DNA of 64,000 nt. It comes from Taibaiella sp. (GTDB lineage Bacteria > Bacteroidota > Bacteroidia > Chitinophagales > Chitinophagaceae). The position numbers were made by a program, and so were the translations under genes. The stretch's first letter is position 1. Each line of letters opens with the position of its first letter. The stretch is from NCBI GenBank assembly GCA_016786705.1, contig JAEUVV010000010.1, positions 186,001-250,000 of the forward strand, given 5' to 3'. The notes below the pieces were generated by a model, which saw only the letters and a program-made list of their open reading frames with translations, was not told the origin of the DNA and searched no databases. Below are positions 44,161-52,804 of this stretch, piece by piece.

Positions 44161-45444
44161 TTAAGGGTTTAAAGAAATATTGATTCCTAAGCCTGCAGAA
44201 GAGTTCTCTATTTTAGTCCCATCTTCGTTCGCTATATAGTCTACCAGGCCATAACGTCCCTGGGCCAGCAAAGTCACATGATCAGATAACCGGTACCTTA
44301 TCTGCGCCTTAGCCCCCGCATCCCAAACATTGATCCATTTTACCGGGTTAATGGTACTTTTCAGGGAGGTAGATTCCACCAGCGGATTATTGGCGTCCAG
44401 CGTCAGTTTATTATTAAAATTACGGTACATATCAGCGCCTACAGCAACCGACAGGTTTTTGGTCACATTGTAGCCCCCAAGCACCGCAAGCCCCACCCCG
44501 ATCACATGGTTACCATAAGTGTAGGCGCTTGCGTTACCTCCTGAAACTGCCATAGCCTGGTCTGCATTACCCAGGTCACCCAAATTGGTGAAGGAACCAT
44601 TGTCATTACGCTTATAGTAAAGCGCTTTCTGGTATCGAACATCAGTATAGGAAACATCTAAATTAGCCTCCGTGTAGACCCGTTTGCTCCAATCGCGTTT
44701 TACGGTCATACCGGCATTAAATTGCATTAAACCGACCCTGGGCAAACCTCCTTTAACCGAGACCCCATAAATAAAAGGATCTTCAAAAGCGGCAATATGC
44801 TCCGGATTATCGGACCAGTCAGCAGCGCTGTAAAGTTTAGAACCCATATCTTCCGCTATTGTAAAGCGCTCATATCTTTCCGTTGTCTTACTTACGGGGT
44901 TTAAAACATTACGCATTTCCGTAGCAACGCTTATGCCTGCACTATACACCTGGCCTGGTCTTGCCGCATCAAATACCCCTCCTATCGAGGCAATAGCAGG
45001 ATGCCCGGATTCAGCAATCATACCGCCGCCCGAACTTGTTTGTGCAGTAAATCCCTGTAGCCCCGGCACAGCGGCTGTTACTGCCTGTAAAACATCGGTG
45101 TCCTTATTCCCTCCTCCAGGCGTATTTAACTGTTCAGCTATTGGCTTCCTGCCGTAGTTGATAGCTCCCGCTAATTCCTGTCCCGGAGTAACGACCTTAT
45201 TGCTGTTTACATAAAACAAGATCGCCCCTGTAGCCAGTACTCCAAAGCAAGCCGCGGCCACCGCGCGACTGAAAGACCATAAGGGTTTCTTTTTAACAAT
45301 ATGTGCACTCATACCTGTAGCAAATCCTGCATTCCGGCTCTCAGAGAGGGCTTGCTGCATTTTTTGCCAGGATTCTTCAGATGGCCTGTACTCAACCTCC
45401 TCTAAGACTTTTCTTATATCTCTTTCAAACGCATCCGGTTTCAT
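44161..45444 (-). CDS. Single-TM membrane protein with C-terminal beta-barrel-like domain (likely sigma partner)
   Basis: The 427-residue protein has a short acidic cytoplasmic part (1-50, EEVEYRPSEESWQKMQQAL), a membrane helix (about 58-79), a long linker, and from about 225 amphipathic strands (GLMQFNAGMTVKRDWSKRV, YGLVDYIAN and others) ending in ISLNP, like an outer-membrane beta-barrel domain. This layout occurs in Bacteroidota behind ECF sigma genes, where the N-terminal part probably binds the sigma. Its ATG overlaps the sigma stop by 4 nt (ATGA). How the barrel-like part sits relative to the inner-membrane helix is unclear. Confidence 0.75.
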   Translation of the reverse strand: MKPDAFERDIRKVLEEVEYRPSEESWQKMQQALSESRNAGFATGMSAHIVKKKPLWSFSRAVAAACFGVLATGAILFYVNSNKVVTPGQELAGAINYGRKPIAEQLNTPGGGNKDTDVLQAVTAAVPGLQGFTAQTSSGGGMIAESGHPAIASIGGVFDAARPGQVYSAGISVATEMRNVLNPVSKTTERYERFTIAEDMGSKLYSAADWSDNPEHIAAFEDPFIYGVSVKGGLPRVGLMQFNAGMTVKRDWSKRVYTEANLDVSYTDVRYQKALYYKRNDNGSFTNLGDLGNADQAMAVSGGNASAYTYGNHVIGVGLAVLGGYNVTKNLSVAVGADMYRNFNNKLTLDANNPLVESTSLKSTINPVKWINVWDAGAKAQIRYRLSDHVTLLAQGRYGLVDYIANEDGTKIENSSAGLGINISLNP

Positions 45445-46019
45445 AATTCTATTTTTGAATTTGTGGTAATTATTGATTTTAACTGCTTTTTTGCCTGGTG
45501 CAGTAACCAGTGGGAATGATTTTCTGTTATGTTCAGTTCCTGCGCGATCTCTTTATGGTTATATTCTTCAAAGACGTATAAATTGAAAACAGTCCTTTGC
45601 TTATCGGGCAATTTTCGCATAATATTAAGGACTTCATCCGCCGAAATACGTTCCTGGGCATGATTTAAAACGCCCAGGCTGTTCGCCGCAGTATTATCTT
45701 CAATGTTAAAATAAGTATTCTTCTCTACTTCGTTCTTTTTGGCGTTCAGGCTTCTCAGGTTATCCAGGCAGACCCTGGTGGTCACCTTTTTTACCCAACC
45801 TTCAAAAGAGCCCTGGAAGCCGAACTGTGCCAGGTTAGTATATACTTTCATAAAACCGTCATGTACCCATTGCTCCGCATCTTCCGCATTCGGGGCATAA
45901 CGCACGCATACTTTCATCATTACCGGATAAAAAGTAAAATAAAACTCCTTTTGCCTGAGCGGATCTCCCGCCAGGCAGCCCTCAACTAAGCCCTGAAGTT
46001 TATCTAAACTAATATCCAT
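45441..46019 (-). CDS. ECF-type RNA polymerase sigma factor
   Basis: The 192-residue protein has region 2 (YPVMMKVCVRYAPNAEDAEQWVHDGFMKVYTNLAQF, with FEGWVKKVTTRVCLDNLR) and region 4 (MRKLPDKQRTVFNLYVFEEYNHKEIAQEL), the standard ECF form. It is coupled to the following membrane protein by a 4-nt overlap. A Kunitz-like mini-gene ends 27 nt upstream with no terminator between, so the three may be one unit. Confidence 0.93.
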   Translation of the reverse strand: MDISLDKLQGLVEGCLAGDPLRQKEFYFTFYPVMMKVCVRYAPNAEDAEQWVHDGFMKVYTNLAQFGFQGSFEGWVKKVTTRVCLDNLRSLNAKKNEVEKNTYFNIEDNTAANSLGVLNHAQERISADEVLNIMRKLPDKQRTVFNLYVFEEYNHKEIAQELNITENHSHWLLHQAKKQLKSIITTNSKIEL

Positions 46020-46046
46020 TAATTGATTCCGCTATACTTACCTATT

Positions 46047-46301
46047 TTATTTTTTACAGGCACAGGCGTTACATTCCGCTTCAGTTTTAAATCCGAAATC
46101 GGAACAACCGCTGTAAGATACCAATTCACACTGATTGGAGCCGGCGTCGTAAAACCACCGTTCAAAAGATTGCTGGCAAGCCTCGTTTACCGGAGGTTGT
46201 TGCAGGCATTTCGCATCAACAGCCTGGCAGTCTGATAGTTTGGCACAAGAGCCTGAACCAATTGCCAAAACAGTTGCTGCAAAGAGTAAAATACACTTCA
46301 T
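46047..46301 (-). CDS. Small secreted Kunitz/BPTI-like cysteine-rich protein
   Basis: The 84-residue protein has a signal peptide (about 1-18, with Cys19 a possible lipid site). It then carries cysteines 32, 42, 58, 66, 77 and 80/82. The core spacings C42-x15-C58-x7-C66, the RWFYDAGSNQC and YSGC motifs and the closing TEAEC match the Kunitz protease-inhibitor fold (known spacing C-x8-C-x15-C-x7-C-x12-C-x3-C). The first and last spacings differ by one or two residues. The reactive-site position after Cys42 is Gln, not Lys or Arg, so trypsin inhibition is not expected. It lies directly upstream of the sigma gene. Confidence 0.75.
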   Translation of the reverse strand: MKCILLFAATVLAIGSGSCAKLSDCQAVDAKCLQQPPVNEACQQSFERWFYDAGSNQCELVSYSGCSDFGFKTEAECNACACKK

Positions 46302-46432
46302 TAATTACTTTGTTTTATTATATAAAGTTAATTCAAAATATAAACACATCAAAGATGTATCACAGTTCCTGCAATACACCCGATCACTACTATCATTTAA
46401 AAAGATAGACGTAAAAACTATTTACTTACTTA

Positions 46433-46465
46433 GAAAAAAGGTCAGCAAAATGCCGACCTTTTTTC
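46433..46465. terminator. Terminator between the lipocalin-like and Kunitz-like genes
   Basis: GAAAAAAGGTC pairs with GACCTTTTTTC around an imperfect inner stem. On the - strand it lies 27 nt after the stop of the lipocalin-like gene. The rest of the 46302-46491 gap shows nothing definite. Confidence 0.8.
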
Positions 46466-46491
46466 TCCGTTAAAACAGTGTGTATCTTTTA

Positions 46492-46926
46492 TTAATAATT
46501 TATTCTTAGGAATACGTCATCATAAGGGCTTTTCGGGAAGTCCTGGTACCTGAGATGTAATGTTTTTGTGGTTTTTTCAATCACCATCCAGTTTTTATTC
46601 AAACTATTAAATGGCCTTTCATTACCAAATTGCAATTTCAGACTTGCGGTAGTAGTCAGGGTGTCTGTATAAGTCGTATCCTTCCAGGTACCTACAAACT
46701 CTTTGCCATCACGGATGGCACGTACCGTACCATCAGCATTAAAAGTGAAAGAGTAACCGGTGAAATTTACCAGCCTGTCATTACCATCGTCATAATAACC
46801 TGTCATGCGCCAATTCTTTTGCTGCAGGATTTCGCCCGCTTTTTTATCGGTGGATTCTCCATCTACTTTTTGGCAGCTTACCGCCATAAAAGCAGCTCCA
46901 AGCGCCAGGATAATGAGTTTTTTCAT
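46492..46926 (-). CDS. Lipocalin-like lipoprotein
   Basis: The 144-residue protein has a lipoprotein signal with lipobox AVSC (Cys18). The mature part, KNWRMTGYYDDGNDRLVNF, YSFTFNADGTVRA, FVGTWKD and LKLQFGNE, shows the strand pattern of bacterial lipocalin-like proteins common in this phylum (DUF4847/lipocalin_4 type). These probably bind small hydrophobic ligands in the cell envelope; the ligand is unknown. It is transcribed alone, 48 nt after metK in the same direction, and followed by a terminator. Confidence 0.72.
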   Translation of the reverse strand: MKKLIILALGAAFMAVSCQKVDGESTDKKAGEILQQKNWRMTGYYDDGNDRLVNFTGYSFTFNADGTVRAIRDGKEFVGTWKDTTYTDTLTTTASLKLQFGNERPFNSLNKNWMVIEKTTKTLHLRYQDFPKSPYDDVFLRINY

Positions 46927-46974
46927 GAACTAAAGGGTTATTTGACAATAATTTAAGGATGTAATATAATACTT

Positions 46975-48231
46975 TTATTTTATTCCGAAAGACTTTTTCA
47001 CTTTAGATACAAAATCCAGCTTTTCCCAGGTAAACAATTCTACCTTCATCTTTTTAGGCTTTTTAGTAGTATAATCCATAAAGCTTAATTCTTTCACCTC
47101 TGATTCTCGTCCCATATGACCATAAGCCGCTGTAGGCCCGTAAATAGGATTTCTTAATTTAAGTCTCGTTTCGATCGCATAAGGTCTCATATCAAAAAGC
47201 TCGCTTACCTTTTGCGCGATTTCGCCATCGGTCATATCAACCTTCGCAGTGCCTTTAGTATCTACAAATATACCCATAGGTTGTGCTACACCGATCGCGT
47301 AAGACACTTGTACCAGGATCTCATCACAAACACCGGCAGCAACCATATTCTTGGCAATATGCCTGGTCGCATAAGCAGCGCTACGGTCTACTTTGCTCGG
47401 GTCTTTTCCACTGAAAGCGCCACCACCATGCGCACCTTTACCCCCATAAGTATCTACGATGATCTTTCTGCCGGTAAGACCGGTATCGCCGTGCGGCCCA
47501 CCGATAACAAACTTGCCTGTAGGATTGATATGGTATTTGATATCGCTGTTGAAATATTTTTTATATTCAGGATATTTCTTGATCACACGCGGGATCAGGA
47601 TATCCCTGATGTCTTTGTCGATCTTTTTCAGCATTGCGGCTTCTTCGCCGAAGTCATCATGCTGGGTAGAAATAACGATCGCGTCAATGCGCATTGGCTT
47701 ATGATCATCGCTGTACTCCAGGGTTACCTGGCTTTTAGCATCCGGTCTCAGGTATTTAATTTGCTTATTTTCCCGGCGCAGTTCTGCCAGTTCGATCAGT
47801 AATTTATTGGAAAGATCCAATGCCAGTGGCATATAGTTAGTGGTTTCATTGGTTGCATAGCCAAACATCATACCCTGGTCACCAGCTCCCTGGTCTTCTT
47901 TGTTTTTACGCTCAACGCCCTGGTTAATGTCCGGGGATTGTTCATGAATAGCGGATAAAATCCCACAGCTATTCGCTTCAAACATATACTCACTTTTCGT
48001 GTAGCCGATCTTGCGGATCACCGCGCGTGCGATTTCCTGAACATCCAGGTAGGCGCTTGATTTTACTTCACCGGCTAAAATAACCTGCCCGGTAGTAACG
48101 AGCGTTTCACAAGCAACTTTACTGTCTTTATCAAAAGCAAGAAAATTATCAATAAGGGCATCGGAAATCTGGTCGGCAATTTTATCAGGATGTCCTTCAG
48201 AAACTGACTCGGACGTAAAATAATATGGCAT
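46975..48231 (-). CDS. metK: S-adenosylmethionine synthetase
   Basis: MetK makes S-adenosylmethionine from methionine and ATP. The 418-residue protein has [13 protein letters not shown] (13-25) with the catalytic His and Mg ligand, the GDQG-type motif ([12 protein letters not shown]) and the P-loop-like [20 protein letters not shown]. The length is typical of Bacteroidota, longer than in E. coli. It has its own -7 box. No SAM riboswitch can be drawn in the 75-nt upstream gap. Confidence 0.98.
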   Translation of the reverse strand: MPYYFTSESVSEGHPDKIADQISDALIDNFLAFDKDSKVACETLVTTGQVILAGEVKSSAYLDVQEIARAVIRKIGYTKSEYMFEANSCGILSAIHEQSPDINQGVERKNKEDQGAGDQGMMFGYATNETTNYMPLALDLSNKLLIELAELRRENKQIKYLRPDAKSQVTLEYSDDHKPMRIDAIVISTQHDDFGEEAAMLKKIDKDIRDILIPRVIKKYPEYKKYFNSDIKYHINPTGKFVIGGPHGDTGLTGRKIIVDTYGGKGAHGGGAFSGKDPSKVDRSAAYATRHIAKNMVAAGVCDEILVQVSYAIGVAQPMGIFVDTKGTAKVDMTDGEIAQKVSELFDMRPYAIETRLKLRNPIYGPTAAYGHMGRESEVKELSFMDYTTKKPKKMKVELFTWEKLDFVSKVKKSFGIK

Positions 48232-48269
48232 TAAAATTTATATTACTTGGGTTAAAAATTAAACAGGTT

Positions 48270-48277
48270 CAAAAGTA
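48270..48277 (-). promoter_or_regulatory. -7 box of the metK promoter
   Basis: On the - strand this reads TACTTTTG, an exact TAnnTTTG match, 38 nt before the metK ATG and after the stop of the upstream gene. Confidence 0.68.
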
Positions 48278-48306
48278 CAAAAAGATCTTAATAATCATAT
48301 AGCAAA

Positions 48307-48792
48307 TTACTGGCTCAGGGAGGAATCTACCATGACTTGCTCATTAGGTTCTTCTCCCGGTGCCATGATCTCATGAATAGTAGAATCAGACTGCATATAT
48401 TCAAAGCTATTGAAGTCTATTTTCCAGCGGATATTGCCTTCCAGGTTCTTTTCGGCAACCAGGTTTAACTGCGTGAAAGGGAAAAGTTCGGGAGTAGTGG
48501 TAAAGTCTACCGTATACATGGTATCGTTCACTTTTTTTTCCCCGATGATCTTTACCTTAAAATTACTCACATAAGCTTCCTTTTGCTCATCAGTCAGTTC
48601 CTTGGTCTCTCTTTCCAGTACTTTCAGGAAACTCCAGGTCTGCCGGGTGGAATAATTCCTGGCCGTATGCATGTCCAGGCGGGCCACACTTACGAGGAAG
48701 GTTTCGGTAACCGCCTTGGGGGAGTTGGTACTTTTACAAGCGATCAGTAATAGGGAAAAGATAAAAAGTAAAACTACTTTACTATTGTTCAT
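48307..48792 (-). CDS. Small lipoprotein, NTF2-like (DUF4878-like)
   Basis: The 161-residue protein has a lipoprotein signal with lipobox LIAC (Cys19). It then has a helix followed by strands (ETFLVSVARLDMHTARNYS, FKVKIIGEKKVNDTMYTVDFTT, IRWKIDFNSF), which suggests the NTF2-like fold of DUF4878 proteins. The role is unknown. The start is the ATG at 48792; the longer frame to 48822 runs through the promoter -7 box and is rejected. It is a single gene. Confidence 0.72.
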   Translation of the reverse strand: MNNSKVVLLFIFSLLLIACKSTNSPKAVTETFLVSVARLDMHTARNYSTRQTWSFLKVLERETKELTDEQKEAYVSNFKVKIIGEKKVNDTMYTVDFTTTPELFPFTQLNLVAEKNLEGNIRWKIDFNSFEYMQSDSTIHEIMAPGEEPNEQVMVDSSLSQ

Positions 48793-48811
48793 CGAAGTAC
48801 GAAATTTGGCA

Positions 48812-48819
48812 CAAAAATA
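48812..48819 (-). promoter_or_regulatory. -7 box for the NTF2-like lipoprotein gene
   Basis: On the - strand this reads TATTTTTG, an exact TAnnTTTG match 19 nt before the ATG at 48792. It rules out the longer start at 48822. Confidence 0.7.
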
Positions 48820-48859
48820 CAAAAATGCAGCTCATATTATCACAAAAGTATACCGGCCA

Positions 48860-49093
48860 TTAATGCCTGCCGGCTTTCATTTTACGGATCGGTTCCAATA
48901 AGTAGCTAAGGCCGTTCAACTTGATCTCGTACATCGTCTGGAGCAGTAAGCCTATCTTCCCCGCAGGAAAACCGGTTCTTGAAAACCATAGGATATAATG
49001 CTCCGGTAAGTCACCGATGAGGGTGCCGCTGTATTTACCAAATGGCATTTTAACTTCAAACAATTCAGTAAGCAGCCGGGAGTCAGGTTCCAT
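48860..49093 (-). CDS. DUF3820-family small protein
   Basis: The 77-residue protein matches DUF3820: MPFGKYSGTLIGDLPEHYILWFSRTGFPAGKIGLLLQTMYEIKLNGL contains the family's FGKYxGxxLxDLPxxYLxWF core. The family has been called a quorum-sensing-regulated virulence factor in Pseudomonas, but its molecular role is not settled. It is divergent from the DsbA-like gene. No exact -7 box is seen upstream. Confidence 0.88.
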   Translation of the reverse strand: MEPDSRLLTELFEVKMPFGKYSGTLIGDLPEHYILWFSRTGFPAGKIGLLLQTMYEIKLNGLSYLLEPIRKMKAGRH

Positions 49094-49143
49094 AATAAGA
49101 TTAATTTAAGAATTAGGGGTTAAAATTATGGCAAATAAAATTC

Positions 49144-49151
49144 TATTTTTG
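49144..49151 (+). promoter_or_regulatory. -7 box very close to the DsbA-like start codon
   Basis: TATTTTTG matches TAnnTTTG and ends only 4 nt before the ATG at 49156. If it is used, the transcript would start at or within a few bases of the start codon. Confidence 0.6.
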
Positions 49152-49155
49152 TGCT

Positions 49156-49809
49156 ATGACTATAATATATTGTTATGATGCTTACTGTAGCTGGTGTTAT
49201 GGCTTCAGTAATGTTATAAAAAGAATCGCAGAAGAATATAAAGATAAATTCCGGTTTGAGGTATTGAGCGGTGGTATGATATTACCGGAAACACCGCAAC
49301 CGATAAGTCTTATCGCTCCTTATATGCAGGAAACTTATAAAACAGTAGAAGAGCGTACCGGTGTAAAGTTTGGTGAAGATTTCCTGTTCCACATTAACCG
49401 GCCTGAAGAAAGCGACTGGTTCCCTAGCTCAGAAAAACCGGCGATCGCTTTATGCATTTTTAAAGAGCTCTATCCCGAAAGCGCCATCGAATTCGCGTCT
49501 GACCTGCAGTATGCTTTAAATTTTGAGGGTCGCGATCTTACAGATAATGAAGCGTACCGCCATTTATTAGAAAAATACGAGATCGAGCCTGATGAATTTT
49601 ATGCCAAACTGAAAGACCCTGCCTATAAAGAAAAGGCCAATTACGAGTTTCAACTGGTAAAGCAGTTAAAAGTAGACAGTTTCCCCCAGGTATTGCTGCA
49701 AATTTCGGATTCAAAGTTTTACCTGCTTGCCAAAGGCTATACGGAATATGAAACGCTGAAAACAACCCTGGAAAGTATCCTGATCCAGATCCAGTCGGTG
49801 CAGAATTAA
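49156..49809 (+). CDS. DsbA/FrnE-family thioredoxin-fold protein
   Basis: The 217-residue cytoplasmic protein has the redox motif C11-SW-C14 (in YDAYCSWCYGF) on the first strand-helix unit of a DsbA fold and the cis-proline segment DSFPQVLLQ. FrnE-like members are cytoplasmic disulfide oxidoreductases/isomerases induced by oxidative stress. There is no signal peptide. The next Met lies far inside the fold, so ATG 49156 must be the start, even though the only promoter match sits directly before it. A 24-bp terminator follows. Confidence 0.87.
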   Translation: MTIIYCYDAYCSWCYGFSNVIKRIAEEYKDKFRFEVLSGGMILPETPQPISLIAPYMQETYKTVEERTGVKFGEDFLFHINRPEESDWFPSSEKPAIALCIFKELYPESAIEFASDLQYALNFEGRDLTDNEAYRHLLEKYEIEPDEFYAKLKDPAYKEKANYEFQLVKQLKVDSFPQVLLQISDSKFYLLAKGYTEYETLKTTLESILIQIQSVQN

Positions 49810-49816
49810 TTTATAC

Positions 49817-49867
49817 ATATAAAACAGATCAGCCGTTCACTTTGTGAACGGCTGATCTGTTTTATAT
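49817..49867. terminator. Very long terminator hairpin
   Basis: A perfect 24-bp stem (49817-49840 with 49844-49867) with a TTT loop lies between the convergent DsbA-like and rpe genes. Confidence 0.95.
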
Positions 49868-49881
49868 AGCTCTTTTACATT

Positions 49882-50529
49882 TTAGCATTTTTTGAGCGCA
49901 GCGATCATCGCTACCGGGTCGGGGGCGCTAAACACCGTGTTACCGGCTACCAGCACATCCGCGCCTGCTGCAATGATTTCAGCGGCATTTTCATAGGTTA
50001 CCCCGCCATCGATCTCGATCAAAGCGGAACTACCTTTTTCCTGAATCATTTGCTTCAGTTGCTTAATTTTATTTAAAGTATTGGGAATGAACTTTTGTCC
50101 GCCAAACCCGGGATTTACACTCATCATACACACGAGGTCAATATCATTGATCACCTCTTCCAGCTGCTGCACAGAAGTATGCGGGTTGATCGCCACCCCG
50201 GCTTTCATACCTTCCCCTTTTATCATTTGAATGGTACGATGCAGGTGTGTGGAAGCCTCGATGTGCACACTTAAGTTATGGGCACCGGCACGGGCAAACT
50301 CTGTGACATATTTTTCGGGTTCCAGGATCATCAGGTGTACATCCAAAGTTTTTTTAGCTTCTTTAGCAATAGCCTGGATAACCCCCATCCCGAAACTGAT
50401 ATTCGGAACAAAACGACCGTCCATAACATCTAAATGGAACCAATCCGCTTCAGATCGGTTGATCATTTGAATATCATCAGACAGTTTTAAAAAATTAGCG
50501 GAAAGTACGGAAGGAGCGATAAGCGCCAT
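49882..50529 (-). CDS. rpe: Ribulose-phosphate 3-epimerase
   Basis: Rpe interconverts ribulose 5-phosphate and xylulose 5-phosphate in the pentose phosphate pathway. The 215-residue TIM barrel starts MALIAPSVLSANFLKL, has WFHLDVMDGRFVPNISFG (metal-binding His and Asp), SVHIEAS, MSVNPGFGGQKFIP and EIDGGV, all family hallmarks. The frame is open to 50619 but the -7 box at 50556-50563 lies inside that extension, so the ATG at 50529 is right. It is divergent from dnaB across a 341-nt gap. Confidence 0.96.
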   Translation of the reverse strand: MALIAPSVLSANFLKLSDDIQMINRSEADWFHLDVMDGRFVPNISFGMGVIQAIAKEAKKTLDVHLMILEPEKYVTEFARAGAHNLSVHIEASTHLHRTIQMIKGEGMKAGVAINPHTSVQQLEEVINDIDLVCMMSVNPGFGGQKFIPNTLNKIKQLKQMIQEKGSSALIEIDGGVTYENAAEIIAAGADVLVAGNTVFSAPDPVAMIAALKKC

Positions 50530-50555
50530 GAAATTATAATTTTTTGATTGGTGTA

Positions 50556-50563
50556 CAAAGATA
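50556..50563 (-). promoter_or_regulatory. -7 box of the rpe promoter
   Basis: On the - strand this reads TATCTTTG, an exact TAnnTTTG match, 26 nt before the rpe ATG. Confidence 0.72.
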
Positions 50564-50611
50564 TTTAAAATGTATGGATTATCAGGAATGAATTCGTCGT
50601 GTCCGCCGACA

Positions 50612-50620
50612 TTATCCACA
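50612..50620 (+). promoter_or_regulatory. Perfect DnaA-box sequence near dnaB
   Basis: TTATCCACA is identical to the strong DnaA box. It lies in the 341-nt gap between rpe and dnaB, upstream of dnaB. The rest of the gap is AT-rich with no other gene seen. Confidence 0.45.
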
Positions 50621-50727
50621 AGGTATTGTTAATAATATTAGCGAGATGTGTAAAAATCTGTAAATGTTAATACTAATGTGTATGAGTGTTGAAAAAGGTA
50701 ATATTTCGTGAAAAAACCGGTTTTCTT

Positions 50728-50736
50728 TGTGAATAA
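50728..50736 (-). promoter_or_regulatory. Near-match DnaA box
   Basis: TGTGAATAA is one base off the reverse complement of the DnaA box (TGTGGATAA). It lies 107 nt from the perfect box in the same gap. Confidence 0.3.
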
Positions 50737-50870
50737 GTGTAGTTTACATGTTTATAAGCCCCTGATTAGTTTTAATAATTTAGGTAAAGCAAAAGACCTT
50801 TTTCTTGAATCTTTAGGCTTAACTTCGCTCTCCCACTTCAGTTTTAGCGGGAAAATAACTTAAAATTAAT

Positions 50871-52508
50871 ATGGATCTCAATACGAAAAAGACTACATCA
50901 ACCAGGAAACCTAAAGTAAGCGACCTCAGTTCTAATATCTATGGCAAAGTACCGCCACAGGCCCGGGAAATTGAAGAGGCGGTACTCGGCGCCATCCTGC
51001 TGGAGAAAGACAAACTTTCTGATGTAATGGAGATCCTGCCCAAACCGGAGTGTTTTTATGTAAACGCGCACCAGGTGATTTATGGCGCTATCCAGCGCCT
51101 CCAGGACCGTAAAATGGAGATTGACCTGCTCACCGTTATGGAAGAGCTGCGCAAGACAGATGAGCTGGAACAGGTCGGCGGTGCCTACGCGCTTACAAAA
51201 ATCACGCAATCTGTAATTACTTCAGCCCACGTGATCACCCACTCCAGGGTAGTCATGCAGAAATACATACAGAGAGAGCTGATCCGGATCGGTGGCGAGA
51301 TCGTATCTGACTCGTTCGAAGACAAGACAGATGTATTCGAATTATTGGACAAAGCGGAGCAGGACCTTTTCGAAATCGGCAACAGTTACCTGAAAAAAGA
51401 CTCCGAATCTATTAAAGATATCCTTGTACGTACCCTGGATGAAATTGAAGAAGCCCGTAAGCAAAAAGATGACCTCACCGGCGTACCTTCCGGCTTCCCG
51501 GCACTGGATGCCATTACCGGTGGCTGGCAGAAAACGGATCTGATCATCCTGGCAGCACGCCCGGCGGTGGGTAAAACGGCCTTTGCCCTCAACCTGGCGG
51601 TAAACGCGGCGCTTAACCCTACTAAACCCATGGGTGTAGCTGTGTTCTCCCTAGAGATGGGTAGCACGCAGTTGGTAAAACGTCTGTTGAGTATGGTAAC
51701 CGAGGTAAAACTGGAAGGCATCAGCCGCGGTAAGATGGAAGACCATGAAATGATCCAGCTCACAGAAAGAATGGATAAACTGGTAAACGCTCCTATCTAC
51801 CTGGATGACCAGGCTGGCCTGAACATTTTTGAATTAAGAGCAAAATGCCGCAGGCTTAAGGTAAAATATGATATCCAGATGGTCATCATCGATTACCTGC
51901 AGTTAATGCACGGCGGCCCCGACAGTAAAAACGGGAACCGGGAACAGGAGATCTCCAAGATCTCAAGGGAGCTTAAAGGGCTCGCAAAAGAGCTCAGCAT
52001 TCCTATCCTGGCGCTGTCCCAATTGAGCCGTGCGGTAGAAACGCGTTCAGGGGACAAGGGAAAAATCCCGCAATTGAGCGATCTGAGGGAATCCGGAGCC
52101 ATCGAGCAGGATGCGGACATGGTAATGTTTATCTACCGCCCGGAATACCACGGCATTACCAACGACGAAAATGGCGAAAGTGTAAAAGGGGAAACCCATA
52201 TTAATATCGCGAAACACCGGAATGGTAGATTGGATACGGTAAAGCTGCAGGCCAAGCTGGAAATTCAAAAATTCGTAGAGCTGGAACCGGAAGACAACTG
52301 GAATTTCTCGGGAGGCAGCAGTTTCGGCAGCATTAATCCTGCAGACAATTTTGGTGGCGGTAATAGCGGCATTTATCTCCAGGATGGTGCAGATGCACCT
52401 TTCAAAACATTAGGCTCAAAAATGAATGACTTTAAAGATTTTGATGATGATGATTTTAATCCTTCAAAAGGATTCCCAAAAATGCCGGATGATGATGTGC
52501 CTTTCTAA
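50871..52508 (+). CDS. dnaB: Replicative DNA helicase DnaB
   Basis: DnaB is the hexameric ring helicase that unwinds DNA at the replication fork. The 545-residue protein has the N-terminal primase-binding domain (PPQAREIEEAVLGAILLEKD), the RecA-like core with Walker A ARPAVGKTA (229-237), Walker B VIIDYLQLM and the LSQLSRAVETR and DLRESGAIEQDAD motifs. No intein interrupts it. The last 60 residues are Gly/Asp-rich and end in a run of aspartates, an extension usual in this phylum. Confidence 0.97.
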   Translation: MDLNTKKTTSTRKPKVSDLSSNIYGKVPPQAREIEEAVLGAILLEKDKLSDVMEILPKPECFYVNAHQVIYGAIQRLQDRKMEIDLLTVMEELRKTDELEQVGGAYALTKITQSVITSAHVITHSRVVMQKYIQRELIRIGGEIVSDSFEDKTDVFELLDKAEQDLFEIGNSYLKKDSESIKDILVRTLDEIEEARKQKDDLTGVPSGFPALDAITGGWQKTDLIILAARPAVGKTAFALNLAVNAALNPTKPMGVAVFSLEMGSTQLVKRLLSMVTEVKLEGISRGKMEDHEMIQLTERMDKLVNAPIYLDDQAGLNIFELRAKCRRLKVKYDIQMVIIDYLQLMHGGPDSKNGNREQEISKISRELKGLAKELSIPILALSQLSRAVETRSGDKGKIPQLSDLRESGAIEQDADMVMFIYRPEYHGITNDENGESVKGETHINIAKHRNGRLDTVKLQAKLEIQKFVELEPEDNWNFSGGSSFGSINPADNFGGGNSGIYLQDGADAPFKTLGSKMNDFKDFDDDDFNPSKGFPKMPDDDVPF

Positions 52509-52547
52509 TTAACTCAATGAGGCTCTGACTCAAAATACAAATATAAC

Positions 52548-52596
52548 AAATGCTTTAAATATTAATTATTATCTTTTTTTAATATTTAAAGCATTT
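52548..52596 (+). terminator. AT-rich inverted repeat after dnaB
   Basis: A perfect 17-bp stem (52548-52564 with 52580-52596) has a 15-nt loop that itself contains the T tract. It is very AT-rich, so its strength is uncertain. Confidence 0.6.
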
Positions 52597-52734
52597 ATCA
52601 TATCCGGTAAAATAAGGAACAAAGGATATAAAAAATCTTTCCCGAATTAAAATTCCCATCAATTTTAGTTATTTTATCTAACTATGATTCACATATCGAC
52701 AAAACTACCTATATGCAATTTCTTACAATTCGTT

Positions 52735-52742
52735 TACCTTTG
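52735..52742 (+). promoter_or_regulatory. -7 box for the gene at 52805
   Basis: TACCTTTG matches TAnnTTTG and gives a leader of about 55 nt before the ATG. Confidence 0.7.
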
Positions 52743-52804
52743 TAAACAGAACGATTCGCTATTGTATTGAGTTGTTTATTGATGCTTAAAGTATAGTTCC
52801 TATA

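Noticed and set aside
48232..48306. SAM riboswitch before metK
   Set aside because: The gap is only 75 nt, contains a plain promoter, and shows no riboswitch-like pairing.
50530..50619. N-terminal extension of rpe
   Set aside because: The extension contains the rpe -7 box, and the family starts at MALIAPS.
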